Positions 49,082 through 57,798 of a DNA stretch of 64,000 bases are shown here, piece by piece. The notes under the pieces were generated by a model. That model ran no database searches. It worked only from the letters and a program-made list of their open reading frames with translations, and had not been told where the DNA came from. Source of the stretch: Acidovorax sp. FJL06 (GTDB lineage Bacteria; Pseudomonadota; Gammaproteobacteria; Burkholderiales; Burkholderiaceae_C); contig NZ_QAJR01000017.1 in assembly GCF_003852545.1 (NCBI RefSeq), positions 81,412 through 145,411 of the forward strand, given 5' to 3'. The translations under genes were made by a program, and so were the position numbers. The first letter of the stretch is position 1. Every line of letters starts with the position of its first letter.

Positions 49082-50077
49082 TTGAAACTCCTAGACGTCC
49101 TCATCGTCGGCTGCGGGAACATCGCTGGAGGTTTCGATGCAAACCGCCCCTCAAGCGATTTACCGCTTACCCACGCGGGCGCATTTGGCAGGAATCCCGG
49201 CTTTGCTCTAGCGGCTTGCGTGGAGCCCAACGACGCAAAACGCGAAGCCTTCATGGCACGCTGGAACATCCCCACAGGGTTCGCCAGCCTCACCCAGGTG
49301 CTTGCAGCGAACCTGCGCCCCAAAGTCGTCAGCATTTGCAGTCCGACAGCGGCGCACGCGAATGACATCCAGACAGCGCTCGCCCTAAAGCCTCGTATTA
49401 TCTTTTGCGAAAAGCCCGTCACGATGTCCGCGGCCGAAACGGAGCATTGGGTGAACACTTGTCAGCAGAGCGGCGTACTGCTCGCAGTGAACCACACGCG
49501 GCGCTGGGCGCCGGACGTAATCCGGCTGAAGACCATGCTGGACTCCGGCGAATGGGGTAGTTTGCGTTCTCTGAATGCTGTCTACAACAAAGGTATTCTG
49601 AACAACGGCGGGCACATGATTGACCTAGTGCAGTACCTTGCAGGTCCTCTGACCGTCCTCTGTGCAGGGGTGCCTGTCCATGACCATTGGTCAGACGACC
49701 CCACGGTCCCTGCATTGCTAAGCACAGACAAGGGCGTGCCATGCAGTCTGAACGTAGCCCATTCCAACGACTACGCGATCTTCGAGCTAGAACTGGTCAC
49801 AGCAAATGGCGTGCTGACCATGGAAAATGGTGGAATGAACTGGCGTGTCCGCCGGACGATACAAAGCCCATACTTTCAGGGCTATCGCGCCCTCGGCCCA
49901 GCCGTGGAGACCGTCGGTGAGTACGCCCTGGCGATGAGCTCTGCAGTTGCAAACCTGTATGGGGCCGTGACGCGCGGTGAACCGCTCGCCAGCGATGGGA
50001 CCAGTGCGCTTTCGGCCCAGCGCGTATGCCAAAAAATACGCGAAGCAGCCGCAGCCCCCCAAGGAACACCGATATGA
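49082..50077 (+). CDS. Gfo/Idh/MocA-family oxidoreductase
   Basis: 331 residues from a TTG codon at 49082. NAD-binding N-terminus VLIVGCGNIAGGFD; EKPVTMS with the catalytic Lys; NNGGHMIDLVQYL carries the family His. It oxidises or reduces a sugar, probably a nucleotide-sugar, at a hydroxyl before or after amination by the next gene's product. Overlaps it by 4 bases (ATGA). The standard Pse pathway has no such step, so it points to an additional modified sugar or a decoration. Confidence 0.88.
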   Translation: MKLLDVLIVGCGNIAGGFDANRPSSDLPLTHAGAFGRNPGFALAACVEPNDAKREAFMARWNIPTGFASLTQVLAANLRPKVVSICSPTAAHANDIQTALALKPRIIFCEKPVTMSAAETEHWVNTCQQSGVLLAVNHTRRWAPDVIRLKTMLDSGEWGSLRSLNAVYNKGILNNGGHMIDLVQYLAGPLTVLCAGVPVHDHWSDDPTVPALLSTDKGVPCSLNVAHSNDYAIFELELVTANGVLTMENGGMNWRVRRTIQSPYFQGYRALGPAVETVGEYALAMSSAVANLYGAVTRGEPLASDGTSALSAQRVCQKIREAAAAPQGTPI

Positions 50078-51369
50078 CAATACCCCTTTCAAAATCCCAG
50101 CTCGCCATCAACGGCGGCCCTCCCACCATTGCCCAGCCGCTAGAACTCTTTCACAGCGTTGGAGAAGAAGAAGCGCAAGCTGCTGTTGAAGTGATCCGCA
50201 GTGGTGTTCTATCCGCCTACGTCGGCGCACCTGGTGATTTTTTTATGGGCGGCCCGCGCGTCCGTCGGCTTGAAGCGCAAGCCGCCGAATACTTCGGCGT
50301 GAAGCATGCAGTAGCTGTGAACTCATGGACCTCAGGCCTCATTGCAAGCATCGGCGCTATCGGAGTAGAACCAGGCGATGAAATCATCACCACGCCTTGG
50401 ACAATGGCTGCAACCGCGACGGCCATCCTTCACTGGAACGCGATCCCCGTCTTCGCAGACATAGACCCGGTGAGCTACAACATCGACCCCGCAAGCGTCG
50501 AACGTCTCATCTCACCGCGTACACGTGGCATCATGGCCGTGGACATCTTCGGCCAATCATGCGACATCGACGCACTGCGCGCCATCGCGACCAAGCATCA
50601 GATCAAGTTGCTGGTCGACACGGCTCAATCTCCAGGCGCGTTGTACAAGGGACGCCATGCAGGCACGCAAGCAGACATCGGTGGCTACAGCCTCAATTAC
50701 CATAAGCACATCCATAGCGGCGAGGGCGGCATCATCGTCACCAACGACGACCACTTAGCCGAACGCACCCGCCTCATCCGCAACCACGCCGAGTGCGTGG
50801 TGCAGCCCACATCACCAGCGGATCTGTCCAACATGTTGGGGTACAACTTCCGTATGGGCGAAATCGAGGCAGCTATTGCCTCGGTGCAATTGGGCAAGCT
50901 CAAGGAACGTGTGGCAAGCCGCCAACGCGCTGCGGCCGAGCTGAGCGCAGCGCTCGCGGGCCTCGAAGGACTGAGCACGCCCGTCGTTTCCGAAAACTGC
51001 ACTCACGTCTACTACGTGTATGGCCTGCACATCGACATCGACGCACTCGGCGTAAGCCGCCAGCGTATCGCAGAGGCGCTGCGTGCAGAAGGCGTGCCGG
51101 GTGTTATGACGGGTTACCAAAATGTGCATATGTATCCGATGTTCCAGCAGAAGATCGCATACGGCACTAGCGGCTTCCCCTGGACTTCACCCTACTGCAC
51201 ACGCGAAGTTAACTATGATTTTGGCATTTGCCCTGTTGCCGAGGATCTCCACACGCGCACGTTCATCGGCCTAAATCTATGCATGTGCGAGTTCCAAAGC
51301 TCTGATATCCAGCGAGTCGCCATGGCTTTCCACAAAATCTGGAGCCAGTTGAACGCGCTCAAGGACTGA
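50074..51369 (+). CDS. DegT/DnrJ/EryC1/StrS-family sugar aminotransferase
   Basis: 431 residues from the ATG at 50074. PLP fold I; internal-aldimine Lys211 in YSLNYHKHIHSGEGG; TTPWTMAATATAILHWNAIPVFADIDP and MLGYNFRMGEIEAAI are typical. It aminates a keto-sugar. It is distinct from PseC, and pairs with the preceding oxidoreductase as keto-sugar former and aminator (inference). The next gene starts 6 bases after. Confidence 0.9.
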   Translation: MTIPLSKSQLAINGGPPTIAQPLELFHSVGEEEAQAAVEVIRSGVLSAYVGAPGDFFMGGPRVRRLEAQAAEYFGVKHAVAVNSWTSGLIASIGAIGVEPGDEIITTPWTMAATATAILHWNAIPVFADIDPVSYNIDPASVERLISPRTRGIMAVDIFGQSCDIDALRAIATKHQIKLLVDTAQSPGALYKGRHAGTQADIGGYSLNYHKHIHSGEGGIIVTNDDHLAERTRLIRNHAECVVQPTSPADLSNMLGYNFRMGEIEAAIASVQLGKLKERVASRQRAAAELSAALAGLEGLSTPVVSENCTHVYYVYGLHIDIDALGVSRQRIAEALRAEGVPGVMTGYQNVHMYPMFQQKIAYGTSGFPWTSPYCTREVNYDFGICPVAEDLHTRTFIGLNLCMCEFQSSDIQRVAMAFHKIWSQLNALKD

Positions 51370-51375
51370 CTACCG

Positions 51376-51921
51376 ATGCCAACATCGGACGCATTCGTCG
51401 AACTGGCAGGCCAGCGAGTAGTACTGCGCACGTTCGTCCCTGCCGACCTGACCGATCAGTACATTAATTGGCTTAATGACCCACAAACTATGCGCTGGAG
51501 CAACCAGCGCTTCCGGCACCACGACCGCGCCTCATGCGAGCTCTTCCTCGCCCATTTCGCGCAGGGGCCCAGTCATTTCCTCAGTATCAGAGAGTCGCTG
51601 ACCGGCTTTGCACTTGGTACTGCAACGGCGTACGTCTCGCTACCCCACGGTACGGCCGACGTAGGCATTCTGCTAGGGGAACGCAGTTTCTGGGGCCTAG
51701 GCTATGGTCAGGATGCCTGGAACACGCTGCTGGAATGGCTGTCGGCACAACCGAAGATACGCAAGATCACCGCAGGTACGTTAGCCTGCAACAAGCCTAT
51801 GGTGCGACTGATAGAGAAATCGGGCATGCAGCTTGAGGGCACACGGCGGAGCCAGGAAATCGTTGAGGGCAACGAGGAAGACATCCTGCTGTATGCAAGG
51901 TTCCGGCGTGATACAGCTTGA
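51376..51921 (+). CDS. GNAT-family N-acetyltransferase (RimJ/RimL-like)
   Basis: 181 residues. N-terminal VVLRTFVPADLTDQYINWLNDPQTMRW, acetyl-CoA-binding LGYGQDAWNTLLEWL, and NKPMVRLIEKSGMQLEGTRR near the end are GNAT traits. It likely acylates the amino group placed by the upstream aminotransferase (inference from order). It overlaps the following gene by 29 bases. Confidence 0.88.
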   Translation: MPTSDAFVELAGQRVVLRTFVPADLTDQYINWLNDPQTMRWSNQRFRHHDRASCELFLAHFAQGPSHFLSIRESLTGFALGTATAYVSLPHGTADVGILLGERSFWGLGYGQDAWNTLLEWLSAQPKIRKITAGTLACNKPMVRLIEKSGMQLEGTRRSQEIVEGNEEDILLYARFRRDTA

Positions 51922-52795
51922 GGGGCCGCTTGTACTCGTCTGCCACGATGCGGGAGCTGCGAATCTAGCGCTTTCGTGGATTGAAGCCCTGCAATTAGCA
52001 CACCCGCTTGAATGTCGAGCTGTGCTGCAGGGTCCTGCTGCCGCGCTTGCTGCAAATTTTCAGCTGGATATACAGACTTTCGTCGAAACTGCGAGCGCGC
52101 TCAGGGGCGCAAGCTTGTTGATTAGCGGCACGGGCTGGGCCAGCGTTCTGGAGCATCAAGCCCGCGCCCTGGCTTACGCTGGTGGTGTACACAGCATTGC
52201 GGTGCTGGACCACTGGGTAAACTACCGCGACCGCTTTGCGCGCAACGGGCAAGTGGTTCTTCCTGACGAAATCTGGGTTGCAGATCACGATGCCCACACA
52301 TTGGCCACACGTCAGTTCCCAGATGTGAAAATCGTCCTGCAGTCCAATCTGTACCTGCAAAGACAATTGCGTGAGATCGGTCCACCGCCAACCATCGGCG
52401 AAGTGCTGTATTTGCTGGAACCTGCACGCAGCGACTGGGGCCGGCAGATTCCTGGCGAATTTCAGGCGCTTGACTACTTCATGCAGCACAGCAGCCGAGC
52501 TGGCATTCCAGTCGGCACGCCAGTGCGGCTACGTCCTCATCCTTCAGATGCTCCAGGCAAGTACGATCGCTGGCTTCGCGAACACACCGGCGCAGCGACC
52601 CTGGCCCCCCCAGCCCCACTTGCAGCAGATCTAGACCGAGCCACATGGGTCGCTGGCTGCGAAACGGCCGCTCTAGCTATCGCGATTGCGGCTGGGCGCC
52701 GCACAGTTTGTACACTCCCCCCATGGGCACCGCCGTGCCGCCTGCCACAGCAGGAGCTCATTCACCTCCAGAAGTTGGTGCCCACGACACAATGA
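51893..52795 (+). CDS. Unassigned protein, possibly a GT-B-type glycosyltransferase
   Basis: 300 residues from the ATG at 51893; a GTG at 51908 is possible. Visible features: LVLVCHDAGAANLALSWIEAL at the N-terminus like the first Rossmann half of GT-B enzymes, IAVLDHWVNYRDRF, and a C-terminal RLRPHPSD followed by AGCETAALAIAIAAGRRTVC, the pattern of the nucleotide-binding half (R-x-HP; small-residue loop). I cannot name the family. By context it may transfer the nonulosonic acid or bind a sugar precursor. ATGA overlap with the next gene. Confidence 0.55.
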   Translation: MQGSGVIQLEGPLVLVCHDAGAANLALSWIEALQLAHPLECRAVLQGPAAALAANFQLDIQTFVETASALRGASLLISGTGWASVLEHQARALAYAGGVHSIAVLDHWVNYRDRFARNGQVVLPDEIWVADHDAHTLATRQFPDVKIVLQSNLYLQRQLREIGPPPTIGEVLYLLEPARSDWGRQIPGEFQALDYFMQHSSRAGIPVGTPVRLRPHPSDAPGKYDRWLREHTGAATLAPPAPLAADLDRATWVAGCETAALAIAIAAGRRTVCTLPPWAPPCRLPQQELIHLQKLVPTTQ

Positions 52796-53928
52796 AATAC
52801 TGCACGCAGTGCCTCCAGCCCGACACCCGTCCCAACACCGTTTTCACGGATGCGGGACTGTGCCCAGCCTGCGACTACTTTGCCCACCTGCGTCATGTAG
52901 ATTGGCAGGAACGCTATGAAATCCTGGAAGATCTACTCGCACAATACCCTCGCAAGCAGGGCCAGTTCGACTGCATCATCGGCGTCAGTGGCGGAAAGGA
53001 CAGCACGCGCCAAGCCCTGTGGGTACGTGACAAGCTGGGCCTCAAACCGCTTCTGGCCTGCCTGAGCTATCCACCACAGCAGGTAACCCAGCGCGGTGTA
53101 GACAACATATCCAACCTCATCGAACAAGGCTTCGACGTGGTGATAGCAGCTCCTGCACCCGAGACCTGGCGTTTACTGATGAGGGAGTCGTTCACACGCT
53201 TTACCAACTGGGCGCGCTCGACTGAACTCGCGCTTTTCAGTTCCGTTCCCCAACTGGCCATCCGTTACAACGTGCCGCTGATTTTGTGGGGGGAAAACCC
53301 CGGACTGCAGTTAGGTGACCTCAAGACGCTTGGCCGTACAGGCTACGACGGCAACAATCTGCGCAATATGAATACTCTGTCCGGTGGCGCAATGGCATGG
53401 ATGACAGAAACACCTGGCGTGGATCTGCGCAATTTGCAGGCCTATCGCTATCCCGCACCACAGGAGTTCGACCAGCACCGCTTACAAATAATCTACTTAG
53501 GTTGGTTTCTTGGCGACTGGTCGCTGGTAAACAACGGCATGTACTCGTGCACCAACGGGTTGGACATTCGCACCGATACCGTGGAAAACACGGGTGACCT
53601 ACTCGGCATTACCTCCCTAGATGAAGATTGGGTGACGCTCAACCAGATGATCAAATACTACAAGTTTGGATTTGGACGCGTCACCGACTACGTAAACGAG
53701 GAAATCCGGCTAGGCAGACTCACGCGCGAACAGGGCATCGGGCTGGTCGAGCAGTACGATGACGCCTGCGCGCCCTCGTACATAAAGAGCTTCTGCGACT
53801 ACATTGGTATCAACGTAGACGCCTTCTGGGCCCAGGTCCATAGCAGCGTCAACCGTACACTTTTCGATGTCGACGCAGTCACAGGTCGTATCAACCGGCG
53901 CTATAGGGTGGGAGCAGGACTACCGTGA
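52792..53928 (+). CDS. PseA/WbpG-type N-acetyl-sugar amidotransferase (active PP-loop)
   Basis: 378 residues. N-terminal zinc-finger-like cysteines 4, 7, 24 and 27 (CTQC, CPAC); PP-loop ATP-pyrophosphatase motif SGGKDS at 66-71. WbpG and PseA use ammonia from HisH/HisF-like partners to turn an N-acetyl group into an acetamidino group. It heads the order amidotransferase-HisH-HisF-amidotransferase and overlaps its neighbours by 4 bases. The best match by type is the WbpG/PseA family; the sugar substrate is inferred to be pseudaminic acid. Confidence 0.88.
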   Translation: MKYCTQCLQPDTRPNTVFTDAGLCPACDYFAHLRHVDWQERYEILEDLLAQYPRKQGQFDCIIGVSGGKDSTRQALWVRDKLGLKPLLACLSYPPQQVTQRGVDNISNLIEQGFDVVIAAPAPETWRLLMRESFTRFTNWARSTELALFSSVPQLAIRYNVPLILWGENPGLQLGDLKTLGRTGYDGNNLRNMNTLSGGAMAWMTETPGVDLRNLQAYRYPAPQEFDQHRLQIIYLGWFLGDWSLVNNGMYSCTNGLDIRTDTVENTGDLLGITSLDEDWVTLNQMIKYYKFGFGRVTDYVNEEIRLGRLTREQGIGLVEQYDDACAPSYIKSFCDYIGINVDAFWAQVHSSVNRTLFDVDAVTGRINRRYRVGAGLP

Positions 53929-54536
53929 GGCAACCTACGATCGGCATCGTGGACTACGGCGTGGGCAATCTTGCTTCAGTGTGGCATGCCCTGCATGCTC
54001 TACAGTTTCGCTGCCGCATAAGCAGCGAGCCAGCCACACTCAGCGCCTCTGACCTACTGTTGTTGCCTGGCGTGGGCGCGTTCCCAGCAGCCATGGCGGC
54101 TCTGCACCGCACAGGTCTGGTCGACTACCTTCAGAGCGAGGCCCGTAAGGGTCGGCCTATGATCGGAATCTGCCTGGGCATGCAACTTTTGGCGGAATCG
54201 TCCACAGAACAGCGTCCAACACCGGGGCTGGGCCTGCTACCTGCAACCGTGCGCGCCCTGCAAGCTGGCGCGTGGCACATCGGCTGGAATGAGATTGAAC
54301 CGGAGCGCGAAGATCCTTTGTTCGGCAGTGGGTGGCCCCATTCCGTCTATTTCAATCATTCATATGTAGTGGACGCGCAGCCTCAGCACCGTGTCTTCAT
54401 TGCGCGGGCGGGGGAACCGATCACTGCAGTCGTCCGAAAGGACAACGTAGTAGGCATTCAGTTCCACCCGGAGAAGAGCCAGTCAACCGGGCGCAAGATG
54501 CTGCACCGTGTCGTTGAAGGACTTCTGTGTGATTAA
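53925..54536 (+). CDS. hisH: HisH-type glutaminase subunit (accessory)
   Basis: 203 residues from a GTG overlapping the previous stop (GTGA). Class I glutamine amidotransferase triad: Cys83 in GICLGMQ, His181 and Glu183 in HPEKSQ; MGWN-like HIGWNE and YFNHSY as in HisH. In histidine synthesis HisH makes ammonia for HisF. Here, inside a sugar locus without other his genes, it most likely feeds the PseA/WbpG-type enzymes, as WbpG/HisH2/HisF2 do in Pseudomonas aeruginosa O5. Confidence 0.9.
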   Translation: MRQPTIGIVDYGVGNLASVWHALHALQFRCRISSEPATLSASDLLLLPGVGAFPAAMAALHRTGLVDYLQSEARKGRPMIGICLGMQLLAESSTEQRPTPGLGLLPATVRALQAGAWHIGWNEIEPEREDPLFGSGWPHSVYFNHSYVVDAQPQHRVFIARAGEPITAVVRKDNVVGIQFHPEKSQSTGRKMLHRVVEGLLCD

Positions 54537-55299
54537 GAAACGACTCATCGGCGTGGTGACCGTCAAGAACGGCTGGGCAGTGCAGTCCTTCGGCTACGGT
54601 CGCTATCTGCCGCTTGGGCGCCCCGAAGTGCTGATCGCAAACCTGGACCGCTGGGGTGCCGACGAGATACTGCTGCAATGCATTGACCGCAGCCACACGA
54701 TCCAGGGCCCCGACCTGCGTCTTCTTGACCGGGTAAGTCGCCAGGGACTGGCCACACCCCTCATCTACTCCGGTGGCCTGCGCCATGCAGCCGACGGAGT
54801 CGCAGCCATCAAGGCTGGCGCTGACCGTGTGTGTGTGGATGCACTGTTACACGACGATCTGGATGCCGTAATGTCGATATGCGAACCCCTGGGGGCCCAA
54901 GCCGTCGTTGCCAGCCTACCACTAAGTATGACAGACGATGGCATCCGTTGGCTTGACTACCGGAGCCGCCAGTCATTCCCGCTGGCGCCCGAGCTTGCAC
55001 GTCTGTTGCGCGAAGGCGCTATCTCAGAGGCGATGATCATCGATTGGCGCCATGAAGGCAGCCCCGGCGCATTCGATCTCCGTCTGCTGGCCCTACCAGC
55101 TTTGCGCGGGATTCCACTTATCGCTTTTGGCGGCCTCAGCAGTGAACCTCTGCTGCGGGAGGCACTCCAGATGCCAGAAGTAGTGGGCGTCGCGCAAGGC
55201 AACTTCCTCAGTTACCGCGAGCACGCTGTGCAAGCCGTCAAGCAGTTGCTTCACGGCCTGCCCCTGCGGGCCGCCCATTTTGAATCTTCCGCACCGTGA
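54529..55299 (+). CDS. hisF: HisF-like barrel lacking the cyclase catalytic aspartates
   Basis: 256 residues from the GTG at 54529, overlapping hisH by 8 bases (an earlier GTG at 54508 is less likely). HisF fold: MIKKRLIGVVTVKNGWAVQS, RWGADEILLQ, YSGGL, IKAGADRVCVD, IAFGGLSS. Position 11, Asp in true HisF, is Thr, and position 130, also Asp, is Leu, so imidazole-glycerol-phosphate synthase activity is unlikely. Arg5 and Glu46 of the ammonia gate are kept, and Arg100 stands at the Lys99 position. It probably acts as an ammonia conduit. Overlaps the next gene by GTGA. Confidence 0.88.
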   Translation: MIKKRLIGVVTVKNGWAVQSFGYGRYLPLGRPEVLIANLDRWGADEILLQCIDRSHTIQGPDLRLLDRVSRQGLATPLIYSGGLRHAADGVAAIKAGADRVCVDALLHDDLDAVMSICEPLGAQAVVASLPLSMTDDGIRWLDYRSRQSFPLAPELARLLREGAISEAMIIDWRHEGSPGAFDLRLLALPALRGIPLIAFGGLSSEPLLREALQMPEVVGVAQGNFLSYREHAVQAVKQLLHGLPLRAAHFESSAP

Positions 55300-56543
55300 C
55301 TCCAGGCCATTACCTAAGTTGCCGCCGCTGCCTATACACCACCAGCCACCCACTGGGGCTGATACTCGACGAAGAAGGCATTTGCTCAGGTTGTCGCATT
55401 CATGACGAAAAAGACCAACTAGACTGGCCCGCGCGCTGGGAAAGGCTGACCAGATTGGTCCAGCCGTACCGCATCACGTCGGGCGGCACGTACGACTGCA
55501 TCGTTCCGGTGACGGGTGCGAATGACTCATACTTCATAGTGCACTTGATCAAGGAACGTCTGGGCCTCAACCCACTGCTTGTAACCTACAACAAGTATTT
55601 CAACAGTGCGCTTGGCATCCGAAACTTGGCAAACCTGAGAATCCGCTTCGACTGCGACATCCTGGTGCAAAACGTCAACCCTGTGTCGGTGCGCAAAATT
55701 ACGCGCGCTACGCTGCGCCAATTTGGCAGCGCCTATTGGCACTGCCTGGCAGGCCACACAGTGTTCCCTGTGCAAACAGCAGTGCGCTACGGCGTGCCAC
55801 TGATCATCTGGGGCGCACACCAGGGGCTTGAGCAGGTGGGCATGTTCTCCCACGAGCACGAGGTCGAGATGACGCGCCGCTACCGTACCGACCACGACCT
55901 CATGGGTCAAGATCCCGATGCGCTGCTGTCGATCTTCGACACCCTGACTGAAGACGATATCTGGCAATACCGCTATCCAGCCGATGCAGACCTGCATACA
56001 GTCGGTGTGCGCGGTATTTACCTGGGCAACTACGTACGCTGGGACCCAAAGGCGCAGCACGAACAGATGGCAGCCATGCATGACTATCGCGGTGCCGCAT
56101 TCGCCCGCACCTTCGACACCTATGACCACGTCGACTGCTACAACTACATGGATGTACACGATCAGATCAAGCTGTACAAGCAAGGCTACTCCAAGGTTAC
56201 AGACCACGCCTGCCGCGAGATCCGCCACGGGCGCCTCACGCGCTCACAGGGATTGGCTCTAGTACAGCAGCACGAACTCGCACCGCTCACGCACCTGGAC
56301 AAGTTCTGCGAGTGGCTCGGCGTAACGGAGCGCTCCTTGCAGTTCGTCCTCGACCAGCACCGCAACCCACGATACTGGACGCAGACACGGCCCGGCCGTT
56401 GGGATTTTCATGGCGAAAGCACGCGTATTGATGCGGCGTCCGGACACAATGACGCTCCAATAGATATGGGGTTCAGGGCCACCGATAGGCTCGCTCTCGA
56501 CGGCGACGGTAGCTACATCACGGTGGGCAAGGGCTATCCCTGA
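55296..56543 (+). CDS. Second PseA/WbpG-type protein with degenerate PP-loop
   Basis: 415 residues from a GTG overlapping the HisF-like stop. It is the same family as the protein at 52792 (N-terminal CRRC/CSGC at 9, 12, 30 and 33; similar IIWGAHQGLEQVG and GYSKVTDHACREIRHGRLTR). The ATP motif SGGKDS reads TGANDS at 73-78, losing the Lys. It may be a non-ATP-binding partner, or use a different donor. It carries an extra C-terminal stretch. Last gene of the plus-strand operon, converging on the next with only 13 bases between. Confidence 0.82.
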   Translation: MTPGHYLSCRRCLYTTSHPLGLILDEEGICSGCRIHDEKDQLDWPARWERLTRLVQPYRITSGGTYDCIVPVTGANDSYFIVHLIKERLGLNPLLVTYNKYFNSALGIRNLANLRIRFDCDILVQNVNPVSVRKITRATLRQFGSAYWHCLAGHTVFPVQTAVRYGVPLIIWGAHQGLEQVGMFSHEHEVEMTRRYRTDHDLMGQDPDALLSIFDTLTEDDIWQYRYPADADLHTVGVRGIYLGNYVRWDPKAQHEQMAAMHDYRGAAFARTFDTYDHVDCYNYMDVHDQIKLYKQGYSKVTDHACREIRHGRLTRSQGLALVQQHELAPLTHLDKFCEWLGVTERSLQFVLDQHRNPRYWTQTRPGRWDFHGESTRIDAASGHNDAPIDMGFRATDRLALDGDGSYITVGKGYP

Positions 56544-56556
56544 ATGCTGCTACCGC

Positions 56557-57798
56557 TCAGGCACTCTGCACAAGACTCAGGATCGCGTCGGCCACACGTG
56601 GCGCGGCCAGCCCCGGCGGCGGCATCACACGCTGGGAACGTTGAATCGGGTGCGGGTTGTCAATGGCAAGCGCTAGGCCATCCATTGACTCCACTGGCTC
56701 AGCCAGACCCATGCGGCTGTAATCGAACTCCAGATTAGTGACCGAGGGCGCGAAGCGCAGACAAAGCACACGCTTGCCTGACAGCGCAGCCTCCAACCCA
56801 ACGGTCGTCGTCTGCACAACGACGATGTCGCTAGCATGCAACAGAAAAGCCACCGACTCACGTGTGGGGATACTGACATACACCCCTTCCTGCTCACCCA
56901 AGTCAGGGAACTCGTGGTACTGACTCGGGTGGTAGCGCACGACCAGCGCACGGCCCGGAGCCTCAGCCACCCAGGCACGCAAATGCTGCTCTACGGCCAA
57001 GCCGAATCGATTGCCGAGGTACTCTGGCGGCGTGCAGGGGCTCGGATCTTCCAGATAGCCCGGGTACATGACCACAGTTCGCCCCTCCCAGCCCATCCGG
57101 CGCAGAAAATCGGCCCCCTTGCGAATGTTGTCCGGATCCTGCAACGGATCGTAGGCGGGGCAACCAGTCACTAAAATGCGAGCCGGATCAATCCCAGCTG
57201 TCACTAGGTTGTCCCTCACAAACTCCGACAACACCGTTATGCGATCAGAATGCACCGGTTGTCGCGGGTAAATGTCGTACGGCAAACCGAACAGGTCCAT
57301 GATGTTCAAGCTCGGGATGCCCCGCATCACTGCCGCCTCAGTAGCCGCGCGCTCCGAACGCGGTGAACTCGTGGTAATGACGGCCGCCGGTCGGATCTCG
57401 TCGAGCACCTTGCCCATGAAGCACACTGGAAAGAAGATGCGCCTGCCCCCCTCCGCATACAACCGCGCGGCTTCCGCCTCGCCATAGGTATCCACCCATT
57501 CGCTGTAGTTAATGCCAAGGTAGGCGAGGCTTTCAGCCTCATCAATGTCGGGATGGGCATTGCCTTCCAAGAGTGCTCGACCACACTCAAGCACCCTTTG
57601 CGGGTCATTCACCAGGTGCAGAAAATTTCTGTACCCCACGGGCGAAAACCCCAAGCGCTTGGCGATGCGAAAGCCTGCGGTGAGGGCCATGATCTGCACA
57701 TCCATGCCACGCGCGATAAGCTCCTGTGCGACAGGCGCGACCTTGCCGATGTGCCCTCCCCCATAACAAACGAAGAGAATCGGTCCGGCCCCCACCAT
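56557..57798 (-). CDS. GT-B-fold glycosyltransferase-like protein
   Basis: 413 residues from the ATG at 57798, one base into the glutamine-synthetase-like stop. N-terminal Rossmann half ILFVCYGGGHIGKVAPVAQELIARG, then middle VITTSSPRSERAATEAA; C-terminal VVRYHPSQYHEF and VVVQTTTVGLEAALSGKRVLCLRF, as in UDP-GlcNAc 2-epimerase/CDP-glycerol transferase-like GT-B proteins. A role in moving the modified sugar is inferred. No signal peptide. Last gene of the minus-strand block. Confidence 0.65.
   Translation of the reverse strand: MVGAGPILFVCYGGGHIGKVAPVAQELIARGMDVQIMALTAGFRIAKRLGFSPVGYRNFLHLVNDPQRVLECGRALLEGNAHPDIDEAESLAYLGINYSEWVDTYGEAEAARLYAEGGRRIFFPVCFMGKVLDEIRPAAVITTSSPRSERAATEAAVMRGIPSLNIMDLFGLPYDIYPRQPVHSDRITVLSEFVRDNLVTAGIDPARILVTGCPAYDPLQDPDNIRKGADFLRRMGWEGRTVVMYPGYLEDPSPCTPPEYLGNRFGLAVEQHLRAWVAEAPGRALVVRYHPSQYHEFPDLGEQEGVYVSIPTRESVAFLLHASDIVVVQTTTVGLEAALSGKRVLCLRFAPSVTNLEFDYSRMGLAEPVESMDGLALAIDNPHPIQRSQRVMPPPGLAAPRVADAILSLVQSA

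Noticed and set aside
53925-55299. hisH-hisF as part of histidine biosynthesis
   Set aside because: No other his genes, the HisF-like protein lacks both catalytic aspartates, and the neighbours are PseA/WbpG-type amidotransferases.
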